DNA of 64,000 bases from Streptomyces sp. A012304 (GCF_026008495.1 NZ_BQUN01000034.1:90717-154716); one strand, 5' to 3'. Shown: positions 9,022 through 17,586, numbered from the stretch's first letter. Notes: generated by a model not told the origin, from the letters alone. Translations and numbers: made by a program.

Positions 9022-9303
9022 GTGGATGCGACCACCACGCTCGTCACCGTCGCCGCGGTGCTGGCGGCGGCGCTGTTCGCCGTGGCCGCCTGGGTGCTGG
9101 TACGCCTGGTCCGGGCCCGGCGGGGCCTGCGGCGGGCGGGCCTTCCCACCGGGCCGCGCTGGGTGTTCTGGGGCGCGATCGCGTACTTCGTGCTGCCGGC
9201 CGACGTGATGCCCGACCCGGTCTACCTCGACGACATCGGTGTCCTGCTGCTCGCCCTGCGCTCCCTGCGCCGCGCTCCCGACCGCGCGGGCACGGTCAAC
9301 TGA
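9022..9303 (+). CDS. DUF1232 (YkvA-like) small membrane protein
   Basis: A 93-residue protein with an N-terminal membrane helix (about residues 5-27), a short basic loop (RLVRARRGLRRAG) and a second hydrophobic segment containing FVLPADVMPDPVYLDDIGVL. The LPxDxxPD...DD motif is the DUF1232 signature. The function of the family is unknown. The GTG at 9022 follows AGGGAGGG at 9011-9018. The stop codon lies inside a 21-bp tandem duplication, placing the gene right against the graspetide regulatory region. Confidence 0.85.
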   Translation: MDATTTLVTVAAVLAAALFAVAAWVLVRLVRARRGLRRAGLPTGPRWVFWGAIAYFVLPADVMPDPVYLDDIGVLLLALRSLRRAPDRAGTVN

Positions 9304-9373
9304 CCGCGCGGGAAGACGTTCTGACCGTCCGGGAAGACGTTTTCACGCCTGTTTCACATCTGTTTCACCCCTG
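9300..9373 (+). repeat. 21-bp duplication followed by 3 x 11-bp tandem repeat
   Basis: Bases 9300-9320 and 9321-9341 are a 21-bp direct duplication differing at two positions. They run directly into three head-to-tail 11-mers, TTTCACGCCTG, TTTCACATCTG and TTTCACCCCTG, at 9341-9351, 9352-9362 and 9363-9373. Periods of 21 and 11 are close to two and one helical turns, so any bound protein would line up on one face of the DNA. The region is upstream of the graspetide precursor gene and downstream of DUF1232; cooperative regulator binding is inferred. Confidence 0.5.
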
Positions 9374-9420
9374 CACCAGGCCTATCGCCCCTGCTCAGCT
9401 CCCTGCGCCGCGTCCCCTCC

Positions 9421-9473
9421 CCGTGATGATCACGGAGAGTAAGGAAACCAACCACCCGTTCGATTCGTATAAG
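9421..9473 (+). promoter_or_regulatory. palindrome and candidate promoter of the graspetide operon
   Basis: CCGTGATGATCACGG at 9421-9435 is a perfect 7+1+7 inverted repeat. It lies 33 bp before a TATAAG -10-like hexamer at 9468-9473. No good -35 hexamer is seen at the standard distance, suggesting an activator-dependent or alternative-sigma promoter. The precursor start codon is 88 bases further on, leaving an untranslated leader of roughly 80 nt. Confidence 0.45.
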
Positions 9474-9561
9474 TGACTGAAGGTCGCACCAATGCAGCGG
9501 GCCCGAGTGACGTCGCACAGCGGCACCGCTTGATCGAGGCAGTACCGACGAGGGAGAGACG

Positions 9562-9753
9562 ATGCAACCGTTCGCGCTCAACTACGCACGCCCTGCGGCG
9601 GAGTTGGAGTTCGCCACTCCATACGCCTATGACCCCGGAATGCAGTTGAACGTGCTCCTCGACGGCCGGATCGCCGCCCGCGACCACGCCTTGTTGAGAG
9701 AGCTCGGGACGACGACCTCGACGGCGGGTTCCAAGACGCACTTCGACGACTGA
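9562..9753 (+). CDS. ATP-grasp-modified RiPP (graspetide) precursor peptide
   Basis: A 63-residue precursor of the putative ATP-grasp target RiPP family (TIGR04186-like). The leader begins QPFALNYARPA and contains the conserved YAYDPGMQLNV recognition region. The C-terminal core, residues 50-63, is TTTSTAGSKTHFDD: seven hydroxyl side chains, one Lys and two terminal Asp. The maturase is expected to condense Asp (and perhaps Glu47) carboxylates with Ser/Thr or Lys side chains to form omega-ester or amide macrocycles. With only two or three acids, at most that many rings are possible. The ATG at 9562 follows GAGGGAGAG, and the maturase gene starts 17 bases after the stop. Confidence 0.88.
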   Translation: MQPFALNYARPAAELEFATPYAYDPGMQLNVLLDGRIAARDHALLRELGTTTSTAGSKTHFDD

Positions 9754-9770
9754 GCGCGGGCCGACGCAAG

Positions 9771-10766
9771 ATGACCGTGCTCATCCTGACCTGCGAGGAG
9801 GACGTCACGGCGGACATGGTGGTCGTCCACCTGAACGCCGCGGGCGTCCCCGTCGTACGGCTCGATCCCGCCGACCTCACCGGCACCGTCGCACTCTCCG
9901 GGGAGTACGTGCACGGTGCCTTCCGGGCCCATCTGTCGTCCGCCGGACGGCTGGTCAGCCTCGACTCGCTGCGGTCCGTGTGGGTCCGCCGGCCCGGGGC
10001 GGCGGCGGCCCGGGCACCCCAACCGTCCGCCTGGCTCACGGAGGAGGCCTCACAAGCGCTGTACGGCATGCTCCGCGGCAGCGGGGCACGCTGGATGAAC
10101 CATCCGGACGCGGCCCTGCGCGCCCGGCACAAGCCCTGGCAGCTGCGGCTCGCCCAGCGCAGCGGGCTGCCGGTGCCGGCGACGCTCATCACGACGTTCC
10201 CGCAGGCCGCGCGCGACTTCGCGGAACGCTACCCGGACCTGGTGGTCAAGCCGGTGTCCGGGGCGCATCCGCAGGATCCGCCGCGGGCGGTGCCGACCAC
10301 CCGGGTCCCACCCGGCACGGACTTCGCCGCCGTCGCCTACGGGCCCACCCTGCTCCAGCGCCGGGTGGCCAAGCGGGCCGACATACGGCTGACGGCGGTG
10401 GGCGACCGGCTGCTGGCCGCCCGCAAGGCGACGTCCCCGGACGGCGACCCGGAGGTGGTGGACGTGCGGTTCGCGCCCTCCACCGAGCCGTGGTCGCCGG
10501 TCGAGGTGCCGCACCGCCTCGGCGAGGCCGTGCGGACGTATCTGCGCGATGCCGAACTGGCCTACGGGGCCTTCGACTTCGCGGAGGACGCGGATGGGAC
10601 CTGGTGGTTCCTGGAGTGCAACCAGTCGGGTCAGTTCGGCTTCGTCGAGGTGGACACCGGCCAGCCGATCGCCCGGACCATCGCCGAGTGGCTCGCCGGG
10701 CCGCCCGCGCGGACGGCGGACCGGGCTCCCCGGCCCGCCAACCGCTGCGGCTCCGCGGTGTCCTGA
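9771..10766 (+). CDS. ATP-grasp graspetide maturase (TgmB-like, SAV_5884 family)
   Basis: A 331-residue ATP-grasp ligase of the ribosomal peptide maturase type (TIGR04187-like). The N-terminal pre-ATP-grasp domain begins TVLILTCEEDVTADMVVVHL. Lys121 and Lys160 (DLVVKPVSG) are expected ATP contacts, and Asp269, Glu282 and Asn284 (FDF and FLECNQSGQFGF) match Mg-binding positions. It would phosphorylate core carboxylates and couple them to Ser/Thr/Lys side chains of the peptide encoded just upstream. The ATG has only a weak ribosome binding site, consistent with coupling. No methyltransferase gene, the common third partner, is adjacent: the next gene is DUF5133 on the other strand. Confidence 0.9.
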   Translation: MTVLILTCEEDVTADMVVVHLNAAGVPVVRLDPADLTGTVALSGEYVHGAFRAHLSSAGRLVSLDSLRSVWVRRPGAAAARAPQPSAWLTEEASQALYGMLRGSGARWMNHPDAALRARHKPWQLRLAQRSGLPVPATLITTFPQAARDFAERYPDLVVKPVSGAHPQDPPRAVPTTRVPPGTDFAAVAYGPTLLQRRVAKRADIRLTAVGDRLLAARKATSPDGDPEVVDVRFAPSTEPWSPVEVPHRLGEAVRTYLRDAELAYGAFDFAEDADGTWWFLECNQSGQFGFVEVDTGQPIARTIAEWLAGPPARTADRAPRPANRCGSAVS

Positions 10767-10799
10767 GCCGGGGCGGCGGGGGCCGGGGAGGACATGCGC

Positions 10800-11120
10800 T
10801 CAGACGGTCAGGAACAGCCCGTCCTCGTCCTTCTCGGCTTCCGCCGCCGATGCCGGGGCGGTGTCGGCGGCCGCCGTGCGCGGAGCCGGGGTCTTCCCCG
10901 GCGCGCGCCCGGCCGGGGGCCTGACCGCCGCGGCCAGCAGGGCGTCGGCCGCGGCGATCGCTTCCCGGACGTCGGAGGTGCCCATGAGGACGCACAGCGT
11001 GTACGTGACGTCCTCCAGTTCGCGGGCCGTCGCCGGCCTCGCCCTCTCCGCCTGATCGATCTTCAGCGACGCGAACCGGGTCAGCAAGGTCCTGACGGTC
11101 TTCGGGTCCGGAACGATCAC
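10800..11120 (-). CDS. DUF5133 domain protein
   Basis: A 106-residue protein whose first 70 residues (IVPDPKTVRTLLTRFASLK ... ARELEDVTYTLCVLMGTSDVREAIAAADALL) match the small streptomycete DUF5133 family of unknown function, normally predicted all-helical. An Ala/Pro-rich tail ending KDEDGLFLTV is extra. GTG at 11120 is chosen because GGAGAGAGGGG precedes it and because homologues begin at this point; the frame stays open to 11303 but that extension is low-complexity. It is convergent with the maturase gene, with 33 bp between the stops. DUF5133 genes occur in many streptomycete contexts, so a link to the RiPP is not implied. Confidence 0.8.
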   Translation of the reverse strand: MIVPDPKTVRTLLTRFASLKIDQAERARPATARELEDVTYTLCVLMGTSDVREAIAAADALLAAAVRPPAGRAPGKTPAPRTAAADTAPASAAEAEKDEDGLFLTV

Positions 11121-11235
11121 GAGCGCCCCTCTCTCCAGGTGTGTGCGCAGCGTGTGCCCGGACCCGGGCGTTTCATGCACGTGGGAGGCACATCTCACCC
11201 GCCGGGGGCACGGTTTTCGCCACACGGCCCACAGG

Positions 11236-12093
11236 TCAGGCGGCGTCCAGCTCGGCCAGTTCCTCCGCGGTGAGGACCAGCTCGGTCGCGGCCACCGAGT
11301 CACGGGTCGTCTCCGGGCGGCTTGCGCCCGGGATCGGCACGACCACCGGCGACTTGGCGAGCATCCAGGCCAGGCAGACGCGCTGCGGGCTCACCCCGTG
11401 CGCCGCGGCGATCCGGGCGAACGGCGCGTGGGCGGAGCCCAGTTCGCCGGCGCGGGAGATGCCGCCGAGCGGACTCCACGGCAGGAAGGCGATGCCGAGT
11501 TCGTCGCACAGCCGCAGCTCGGCCTCGCTGGAGCGGAACGCCGGGGAGAACTGGTTCTGCACGGACACCAGTCGGCCGCCCAGGATGTCGTCGGCCTGCC
11601 TGATCTGCTCGGGGTCGGCGTTGGAGACGCCGGCGCGCAGGATCTTGCCCTCGTCGAGCAGGTCGCGCAGCGCGCCGACGGACTCGGCGTAGGGGACGCG
11701 CGGGTCGGGGCGGTGGAACTGGTAGAGGCCGATCGCCTCCACGCCGAGCCGCCGCAGGGACGCCTCGCAGGCCGCCTTGAGGTGCTCGGGGCTGCCGTCG
11801 AGGGTCCAGCTGCCGTCGCCCGGGCGCAGATGACCGCCCTTGGTGGCGACCAGGACGTCACCGCCCCGATCGTGGGTGGCGAGGGCCTTGGCGATCAGGG
11901 TCTCGTTGTGGCCGACCTCGTCGGCGTCGCGGTGGTAGGCGTCGGCGGTGTCGATCAGTGTGACGCCGGCGTCGAGGGCGGCGTGCAGGGTGGCGAGGGA
12001 GCGGGTCTCGTCGGGACGGCCCTCGATCGACATGGGCATCGCGCCCAGGCCGACGGCGCTGACCTCGACGTCACCGATGCGGCGGGTGTGCAT
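11236..12093 (-). CDS. aldo/keto reductase
   Basis: A 285-residue NADPH-dependent aldo/keto reductase with the (beta/alpha)8 signatures VGLGAMPMS, catalytic Asp48 and Tyr53 (LIDTADAYH), Lys85 (VATKGGH) and His127 (YQFHRPD). The GVSNADPEQI and IPGASRPE segments form the cofactor site. The substrate is unknown. The ATG at 12093 follows AAAGAGGT. It is transcribed in the same direction as the PucR-type regulator at 12259-13596, 165 bp apart, so it may be a target of or co-expressed with it. Confidence 0.88.
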   Translation of the reverse strand: MHTRRIGDVEVSAVGLGAMPMSIEGRPDETRSLATLHAALDAGVTLIDTADAYHRDADEVGHNETLIAKALATHDRGGDVLVATKGGHLRPGDGSWTLDGSPEHLKAACEASLRRLGVEAIGLYQFHRPDPRVPYAESVGALRDLLDEGKILRAGVSNADPEQIRQADDILGGRLVSVQNQFSPAFRSSEAELRLCDELGIAFLPWSPLGGISRAGELGSAHAPFARIAAAHGVSPQRVCLAWMLAKSPVVVPIPGASRPETTRDSVAATELVLTAEELAELDAA

Positions 12094-12258
12094 GGGCTGG
12101 TGACCTCTTTCCGGCTGTCGCGTGGAGGCAAGTCCGGTGCGCCCCAAGGGGATCGCGGCGCACCGGAAGCACTCGCTCCAGCCTGGCCCGGCCGTCGTCC
12201 GAGGTCCAACGCGAGAAAGCGAACGCATTCAGCAGCGGGGGCGCTGAATGCCGCCGGG

Positions 12259-13596
12259 TCAGGCTCGGTCCGCCGCCACCAGGGCCAGGCTGATCTCCAC
12301 CACGTCGACCGGACGGGACAGGGAGCGGCCGGTGAGGTGTTCGTAGCGGCGCAGACGGTTCAGGACGGTGTTGCGGTGGCAGTACAGCCGCTCCGCCGCC
12401 CGTTGCGCGGAGCCGTCGCAGGCCAGCCAGGTGGCGAGCGTGTCCAGGAGGACGGTCGCGTCGGCGGGTTCCAGGGCGCGGAGCGGACCGAGCGCGCGTT
12501 CGGCGAGGGCGGCGCCGAGGTCGGGTGCGGAGACCACCAGGGCGGCGGGCAGATGCTCGGTGAGCCGCAGGGTGCCGCCGGTCCGCGGGCACATCCGCAG
12601 CGCGGTGTCGGCGAGCCGGCGGGCGTCCCCGACGGCGGCCAGTCCCGACACGGCCGTGCTGACGCCCACGCGGGCGGCGGACGGAGGGCACCGGGTGGGG
12701 TCGTCGGCATCGACGCCGGCGCCGTCGCCACCGCTGCCGCCCTCACCGTCCCCCGGCCTCTCCTCGGATCCGTCGAGGAGCACGATGCCGTAGTCCACCT
12801 CCACTCCGGTGTGCCAGTGGACCCGTCCCCGTGCCTCCCGCCCGGCGGCGGCGCGCGCGGCCGCGGCCTCGGACGGGGAGCCGCCGGCCACCGCCACCAC
12901 CGCGTAGCGGCCCTGCTCGGGCAGGCCCAGGGCGTGCGCGGTCTCCGGCAGGTCGGCGATGCGGCTGGTGCCGTCGAGGAGGGCGGCGGTCAGCAGCCGC
13001 AGCCGGTTCTCGCGCCGCCAGGCCAGCTGCCGTTCGACCTGACGGTAGGCGTCCGCGACGAGGGTGCAGTGCTCGTCGACGAAGTTCCACACGTCGGCGG
13101 CGACGTGCACGAGCAGGCGCACGTCCTCGGGGGCGGTGCGGGAGGTCTCCTCGACCAGGCCCTGCCACACCAGCGCCCCGCCCAGCCGGAAGGCGTGCAG
13201 CAACGCGTCCAGCGGCAGCCCCTGTTCGGCGCGGGTGGCGCCGGTCCGCCAGGAGCAGCGGCGCGCCGCGTCCCGGTTGCCGCGCGGGTCGAGCAGTGAG
13301 GACACACTGTGCCGCAGCGAGCGGTGCACCTCCTGCCAGGTGGCGCCGGGGTCGCTCTCCATGGCCGCGCGGTAGGCGGGTTCCTGGTCCTGGAGTACGG
13401 CGACCAGCCGGTCGGTGAGGTCGGGCAGTTCGTCCAGCAGGACGCGTGCGGAGCGGTGCAGCACGCGCAGGGCGTCGGCGTCGGTCAGCGACCGCACGCG
13501 CCGTGGGCGCGGGCGCGGGCGTGGTGTCGTGGCGGTCGGTGCCGTCGCGGTCGGTACCGGGTGCGACACGGTGCGGGGCCGTGGGGCGTGGGGCAT
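12259..13596 (-). CDS. RsbRD-N / PucR-type helix-turn-helix regulator
   Basis: A 445-residue regulator. An Arg/Pro-rich N-terminus precedes a helical RsbRD-N-like domain (about residues 45-200, with LLDELPDLTDRLVAVLQ and DALLHAFRLGGALVWQ). A central GGDEF-like/CdaR-type region interrupted by a Gly/Asp linker follows. The C-terminal PucR HTH has AERLYCHRNTVLNRLRRYE near residues 405-425. Such proteins are cytosolic transcription factors of catabolic or developmental genes; the ligand is unknown. The ATG at 13596 follows GGGAGGACCGCG. Upstream, at roughly 13712-13735, lies the imperfect palindrome ACCGTCCGGTCGGT, a possible operator. Confidence 0.85.
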   Translation of the reverse strand: MPHAPRPRTVSHPVPTATAPTATTPRPRPRPRRVRSLTDADALRVLHRSARVLLDELPDLTDRLVAVLQDQEPAYRAAMESDPGATWQEVHRSLRHSVSSLLDPRGNRDAARRCSWRTGATRAEQGLPLDALLHAFRLGGALVWQGLVEETSRTAPEDVRLLVHVAADVWNFVDEHCTLVADAYRQVERQLAWRRENRLRLLTAALLDGTSRIADLPETAHALGLPEQGRYAVVAVAGGSPSEAAAARAAAGREARGRVHWHTGVEVDYGIVLLDGSEERPGDGEGGSGGDGAGVDADDPTRCPPSAARVGVSTAVSGLAAVGDARRLADTALRMCPRTGGTLRLTEHLPAALVVSAPDLGAALAERALGPLRALEPADATVLLDTLATWLACDGSAQRAAERLYCHRNTVLNRLRRYEHLTGRSLSRPVDVVEISLALVAADRA

Positions 13597-13735
13597 CGCG
13601 GTCCTCCCCCAGGGTCGGTGTCCCGGCGGCTGTGCGGCGGGGCTCCTCGTGGCCCGGGGTCGGCCGTGGAGTCCGCGCGGTCCCCGCCGGCTGGCTCGTC
13701 CTGCCTCGAAGGATGACATACCGTCCGGTCGGTCC

Positions 13736-16474
13736 CTAGGGGTGTGCACCGGTCCTTTCCGCCTGCTGGACCAGGCGTGCCAGTTCGACGCGGGAGCGCA
13801 CACCGAGCGTGGCGAAGACCTTCCGCAGGTGGTAGTCGACGGTGCGAGTGCTGACGGACAGGGTGAGGGCCACCTCCCGGTTGGTGGCGCCCTCGGCGAC
13901 GCACCGGGCGATCCGCAGTTGCTGCGGTGTCAGGACCGACAGGGCCGGCGGGGCGGTCAGGCCGAAGGGGACATGGTGGGCGGCCGCCGCCCGTCCTCGC
14001 GGTCCGGCCGCCGACACCCCGTTCGCCCGCAGCTCGTCCCGCGCCTGGTCGGCCCAGGGGCGGGCGCCGCAGCGTTCGAAGCCGACCAGGGCGGCGCCGA
14101 GGCGGTCGCGGGCCTCACTGAGCCGGCGTCGGCGGCGCAGCCACCGGCCGTGCAGGAGTTCGGTGCGGGCCCGTTCGAAGTCGCCGCCCGCGCTGTCGTG
14201 CCGGTCGAGGGCCCGCCGGTAGAGCGCGTCGGCCCGGTCCGGCGGGGCCAGCAGGGCCTGGCAGCGCAGCAGTTGGGCGGGGGCGTGCGGGTCGGCGCCG
14301 AGTCCGGCCCAGCGGGCGAGGTCGGCGACGGCGGTGCGGGCGCCGTCGGGGCGGCCGGCGCGGACGGCGGCCTCGACGAAGCACGGCACGGCGAGCATCC
14401 ACACCGCGAAGTGCCCCCGTCGTGGGCCCGGGCCCACCAGTGGGCCGAGCCGCTCGGCGGCCTCCCGGGGGCGGCCGTGGGCCAGGTCGGCACGGGCGGC
14501 CGCCCACTCCGCCAGCGTCGCGGCCTGGGCCAGGCCGTGCCGCCGGGCGGTTCTCAGCGCGGCGTCCGCGTGGGCGGCGACCAGTCCGCTCTCCCCCTCG
14601 ATCGACGCGGCCAGCGCCAGCACGGCGTGGTGGTGGGCGGCGGTGTTGCGCTGCCCGGCCCGGTGCGCGGCGCGCAGCCCTTCCTCGGCGTGGGCGCGGG
14701 CGACGGCGTGCCGCCCGGCGCGCAGTTCGGCGTAGGCGAGGTACTCGCGGGCCCGGGGAACGATCGTGGCGGCGGCGTGGGTGCGGGCGGCGGCCAGGGC
14801 CCGCGCGGCCGAGTGGCGGGCGGCGTCGACGTCGCCCAGCATCAGGGCGGCGGTGGCGGCGCGCAGGGCCTCCTCGGGTGCGTCGGCCTCCGCGGCGGGC
14901 TCGATCACATGCCGCAGCGACCGCGCGGCGCGTGCGACGTGCCCGGCGAGCAGGGCGTGGGCGCCGAGCCGGTAGTCGTGCACGGTCCGGGGCCGGGGCC
15001 CGGCCACCTCACCGCACCGGTCGAGCGCCCCGCGACAGCCCGCCGGGTCGCCGCCGGCCCAGGCCGCGTCGAAGGCGCCGAGCGCCGCGGCGCCGGCCGC
15101 CGCGGGGTCCCGGCCGGCCAGCAGGGAGGCGGCGAGCAGCAGGGAGGCCTGGGCCTCGTCGACGGGACCGTCGTGCAGCGCCACCGTCCCGCGCAGCAGT
15201 TCGGCGCGGCCCCTCACGTCGGGGGGTGCGGAGCCGGCGCGTGCCGCGTCCAGCAGCCGCCGGGCCCGGTGCGCGCGGCCGGCGAGCAGCGCCTGCTCGG
15301 CGGCGGCCGTGCGGTGCTCGGCGCGTTCCCGTGCGCCGTCGGCCAGTTCGGCGGCCCGGGTGTACGCCGCGCACCGCCGGGCGGGACCGCCCGCCTCGGC
15401 CGCGGCCAGGGCGAGTTCGGCCGCCGGGCCGGGCCCCGGCTCGGCCCGGGACCAGGAGCGGTGCAGCAGCACGCGCAGGGCCGGCCCGCCCTCGTCCTCC
15501 AGGGCGTGGGCCAGCGCGCGGTGCACGGCCCGGCGCCGCTCGTGCGGGGCCCCGGCGTACACGGCCCTGCGCAGCAGTTCGCTGCGGAACCGGACCGCGC
15601 CGTCGGCGGACATGAGCAGATCGGGCAGTGACGGGGAGCCGCCGTCACGCAGCCGGCCGACGGCGCGCAGGACGGTGTCCACGTCGGCCGGCGCGTCCTC
15701 GTCGTCCCGTGCGGCGGCCGCCACCGTGAGCAGGACGTCGTGCTGCTCGGGCGTGAGCCCGGACAGGTGTCGGCCCACCAGGCCGGTCAGGACCCCGGCG
15801 TCGGCCAGCGGCCGGGGCAGCGGGCGGTCGCCGCGCACCTGGGCGGGCGAGAGCCGCCGGACGAGGGCGAAGAGCAGTGCCGGGTTGCCCTCGGCCGCGT
15901 CGACCAGGTCGTCCCGGACGCCCCCGTCGACGTCCCCGCGGGTCACCTCGTCGAGCAGGTCGGCCGCCTCGGCCGGGGAGAGTGGATCCAGTTGTCTCAC
16001 CGGCAGCCGGGCGAACTCCCGTCCGAGCGGCCGGTGTCCGGGGACGGTGAGGAGCAGGCGCACGTCCGTGCTCGCGCACAGTTGGGCGGCGGCCCGGCCG
16101 AGCGCGGCGCGGGAGGGGGCGTCCCACAGGTGCGCGTCGTCGACGCACACCAGCAGCGGTGCGCGGGCGGCGACGGCCCGGAGGGTTTCCAGCAGTCCAC
16201 GCCGCATGCCCGCGGTGGGGTCGCCGAGGGTGTGCAGCAGGCTGCGCAGACCGGAGTAGGGGACGGCGGACCGCGCCGGGTCGGCCCGTACGTGCGCCAC
16301 CGGCCCGGCGGTGAAGGTGCGGGCGGCCCGGTCGAGGAAGCGGGTGCGGCCGCAGCCGGGTTCGCCGGTCACCACCCGGGCCCCGGCCCCGAACCGGTCC
16401 GGCGTCGCACGGTGCCGCGGGCCGTCCGGGCGGGGCGGTGGCGGGACGGGACGTGTGGTCGTCTGTCCGCTCAT
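13736..16474 (-). CDS. large LuxR-family (LAL-like) ATPase transcriptional regulator
   Basis: A 912-residue protein. The N-terminal ATPase-like domain has the Walker A variant GEPGCGRT, with Arg where Lys is usual, and Walker B LLVCVDDAHLWD near residue 100. The middle is a long helical, TPR-like array (Ala/Arg-rich repeats, about residues 300-820). The C-terminal LuxR HTH is LTPQQLRIARCVAEGATNRE followed by VSTRTVDYHLRKVF, near residues 845-900. LAL regulators control secondary metabolism and sugar use. The ATG at 16474 has a weak ribosome binding site, and a GTG at 16492 is possible. ATP hydrolysis may be impaired by the missing Lys. Confidence 0.85.
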   Translation of the reverse strand: MSGQTTTRPVPPPPRPDGPRHRATPDRFGAGARVVTGEPGCGRTRFLDRAARTFTAGPVAHVRADPARSAVPYSGLRSLLHTLGDPTAGMRRGLLETLRAVAARAPLLVCVDDAHLWDAPSRAALGRAAAQLCASTDVRLLLTVPGHRPLGREFARLPVRQLDPLSPAEAADLLDEVTRGDVDGGVRDDLVDAAEGNPALLFALVRRLSPAQVRGDRPLPRPLADAGVLTGLVGRHLSGLTPEQHDVLLTVAAAARDDEDAPADVDTVLRAVGRLRDGGSPSLPDLLMSADGAVRFRSELLRRAVYAGAPHERRRAVHRALAHALEDEGGPALRVLLHRSWSRAEPGPGPAAELALAAAEAGGPARRCAAYTRAAELADGARERAEHRTAAAEQALLAGRAHRARRLLDAARAGSAPPDVRGRAELLRGTVALHDGPVDEAQASLLLAASLLAGRDPAAAGAAALGAFDAAWAGGDPAGCRGALDRCGEVAGPRPRTVHDYRLGAHALLAGHVARAARSLRHVIEPAAEADAPEEALRAATAALMLGDVDAARHSAARALAAARTHAAATIVPRAREYLAYAELRAGRHAVARAHAEEGLRAAHRAGQRNTAAHHHAVLALAASIEGESGLVAAHADAALRTARRHGLAQAATLAEWAAARADLAHGRPREAAERLGPLVGPGPRRGHFAVWMLAVPCFVEAAVRAGRPDGARTAVADLARWAGLGADPHAPAQLLRCQALLAPPDRADALYRRALDRHDSAGGDFERARTELLHGRWLRRRRRLSEARDRLGAALVGFERCGARPWADQARDELRANGVSAAGPRGRAAAAHHVPFGLTAPPALSVLTPQQLRIARCVAEGATNREVALTLSVSTRTVDYHLRKVFATLGVRSRVELARLVQQAERTGAHP

Positions 16475-16580
16475 TCCCGCGACGTTACGCACGCGCGGGG
16501 CGGGGCGGAAGCCGTGCGTCCACGCGGTCCGGGGCGCGCTTTCGCCCCGCCACCTGCGGGTTCACGGGTGACGGGGCCGG

Positions 16581-16641
16581 GCGCGGCTTGTGCCGGTGCC
16601 CAACGCGCGGCGGCACGCGCCGGGCACCGGCACAACCGCGC
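16581..16641 (-). terminator. long hairpin terminator after the polyester hydrolase gene
   Basis: TTGTGCCGGTGCCC at 16588-16601 pairs perfectly with 16622-16635; after a one-base bulge, 16581-16586 pairs with 16636-16641. The result is about 20 bp of stem with a 20-nt GC-rich loop. It lies directly downstream of the stop at 16654 on the minus strand and insulates the LuxR gene that follows. Confidence 0.75.
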
Positions 16642-16653
16642 CGGGGTGCGGGG

Positions 16654-17586
16654 TCAGGAGGTGTGCGGGCAGTTGCCCCGGTACTCCTCGATGGTGGTGC
16701 TCGGGCCCGGCAGCGGGCACAGGAACTGCTCGTAGCGGGTGTCGTTGTCGATGAACCGCTTCAGCCAGGACACGCTGTACTTCGCGATCGTCGTGTTCGG
16801 CGTGTTCGGGGCGAGGTGGCCGGCGCCGTTCAGCTCCAGGTAGGCACGGTCCAGCGCGGACGGCAGACTGCCGTAGAACGGCTCGGCGTGGTCGGCCACG
16901 GGGGCGATGGTGTCGCCGTCGGCACCGACGATCAGGGTGGGGGTGGCCACCTCGGGCCAGGTCTTGTCGAGGTGCCACGGCGTCAGCGGGATCGCGGCCT
17001 GGAGCGCGGGCCGGCTCTTCGCGGCCGCCAGGCTTCCGCCACCGCCCATCGAGTGCCCCATGACGCCGAGCCGGGTGGCGTCGACGCGGGAGCGCACGGA
17101 GCTGGTCCCGGTGAGGTAGTCGAGAGCGGCGAGCAACTGGCGTCCGCGCGAGTCGGGCTGGTCCAGGGTGGTGAGGGTGTCGATGGTGAAGACGACGAAG
17201 CCCTGGGAGGCCAGGCGCGGCCCCAGCCAGGCGATGGACGCCTGGGTGCCCGTGAAGCCGGGCGAGACGGCGACCGCGCCGAAGGTGCCGTCGGCGGTGC
17301 TCGTCGGGTAGTAGATCGTGCCGCCGCCGAAACCGGTGACGGCCAGGGAGGAGACGGTGGTCTGCGAGACGGCGTAGGGGCCGCGCGCCGCCTCGATGCT
17401 CGCGGTGGTCGGCGCCGGGCCGCGCTCGTAGGGGTTGTCCGCGGCGTGCGCCCCGGGGCCGCCGAGGGTGGTGAGGCCGACGACCGCGGCGACGGCCGCC
17501 GCCGCGGCGGCGATCCGTCCGGGCCTGCGGTGGGGGGAACCGGTGGACACGCCGGGGGCGGCACCGGTGCGCGCTTGCTGCTGCAC
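16654..17586 (-). CDS. secreted cutinase / polyester (PET) hydrolase
   Basis: A 310-residue alpha/beta hydrolase with an N-terminal signal peptide (basic start, hydrophobic stretch at about 24-42, AHA-AD cleavage near 48). It closely resembles the Thermobifida cutinases. The triad is Ser179 (GHSMGGGG), Asp225 ([10 protein letters not shown]) and His257 (GAGHLAPN), with spacings of 46 and 32 residues equal to those of TfCut2. Trp204 (TPWHL) and oxyanion Met180 are kept, and Cys290/Cys306 can form the C-terminal disulfide. The oxyanion/aromatic-clamp Tyr of the Thermobifida enzymes (GYTGT) is Phe111 here (GFTGT). GTG 17586 follows AGAGAGGACG. Expected extracellular substrates are cutin-like and synthetic polyesters. 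Confidence 0.9.
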   Translation of the reverse strand: MQQQARTGAAPGVSTGSPHRRPGRIAAAAAAVAAVVGLTTLGGPGAHAADNPYERGPAPTTASIEAARGPYAVSQTTVSSLAVTGFGGGTIYYPTSTADGTFGAVAVSPGFTGTQASIAWLGPRLASQGFVVFTIDTLTTLDQPDSRGRQLLAALDYLTGTSSVRSRVDATRLGVMGHSMGGGGSLAAAKSRPALQAAIPLTPWHLDKTWPEVATPTLIVGADGDTIAPVADHAEPFYGSLPSALDRAYLELNGAGHLAPNTPNTTIAKYSVSWLKRFIDNDTRYEQFLCPLPGPSTTIEEYRGNCPHTS

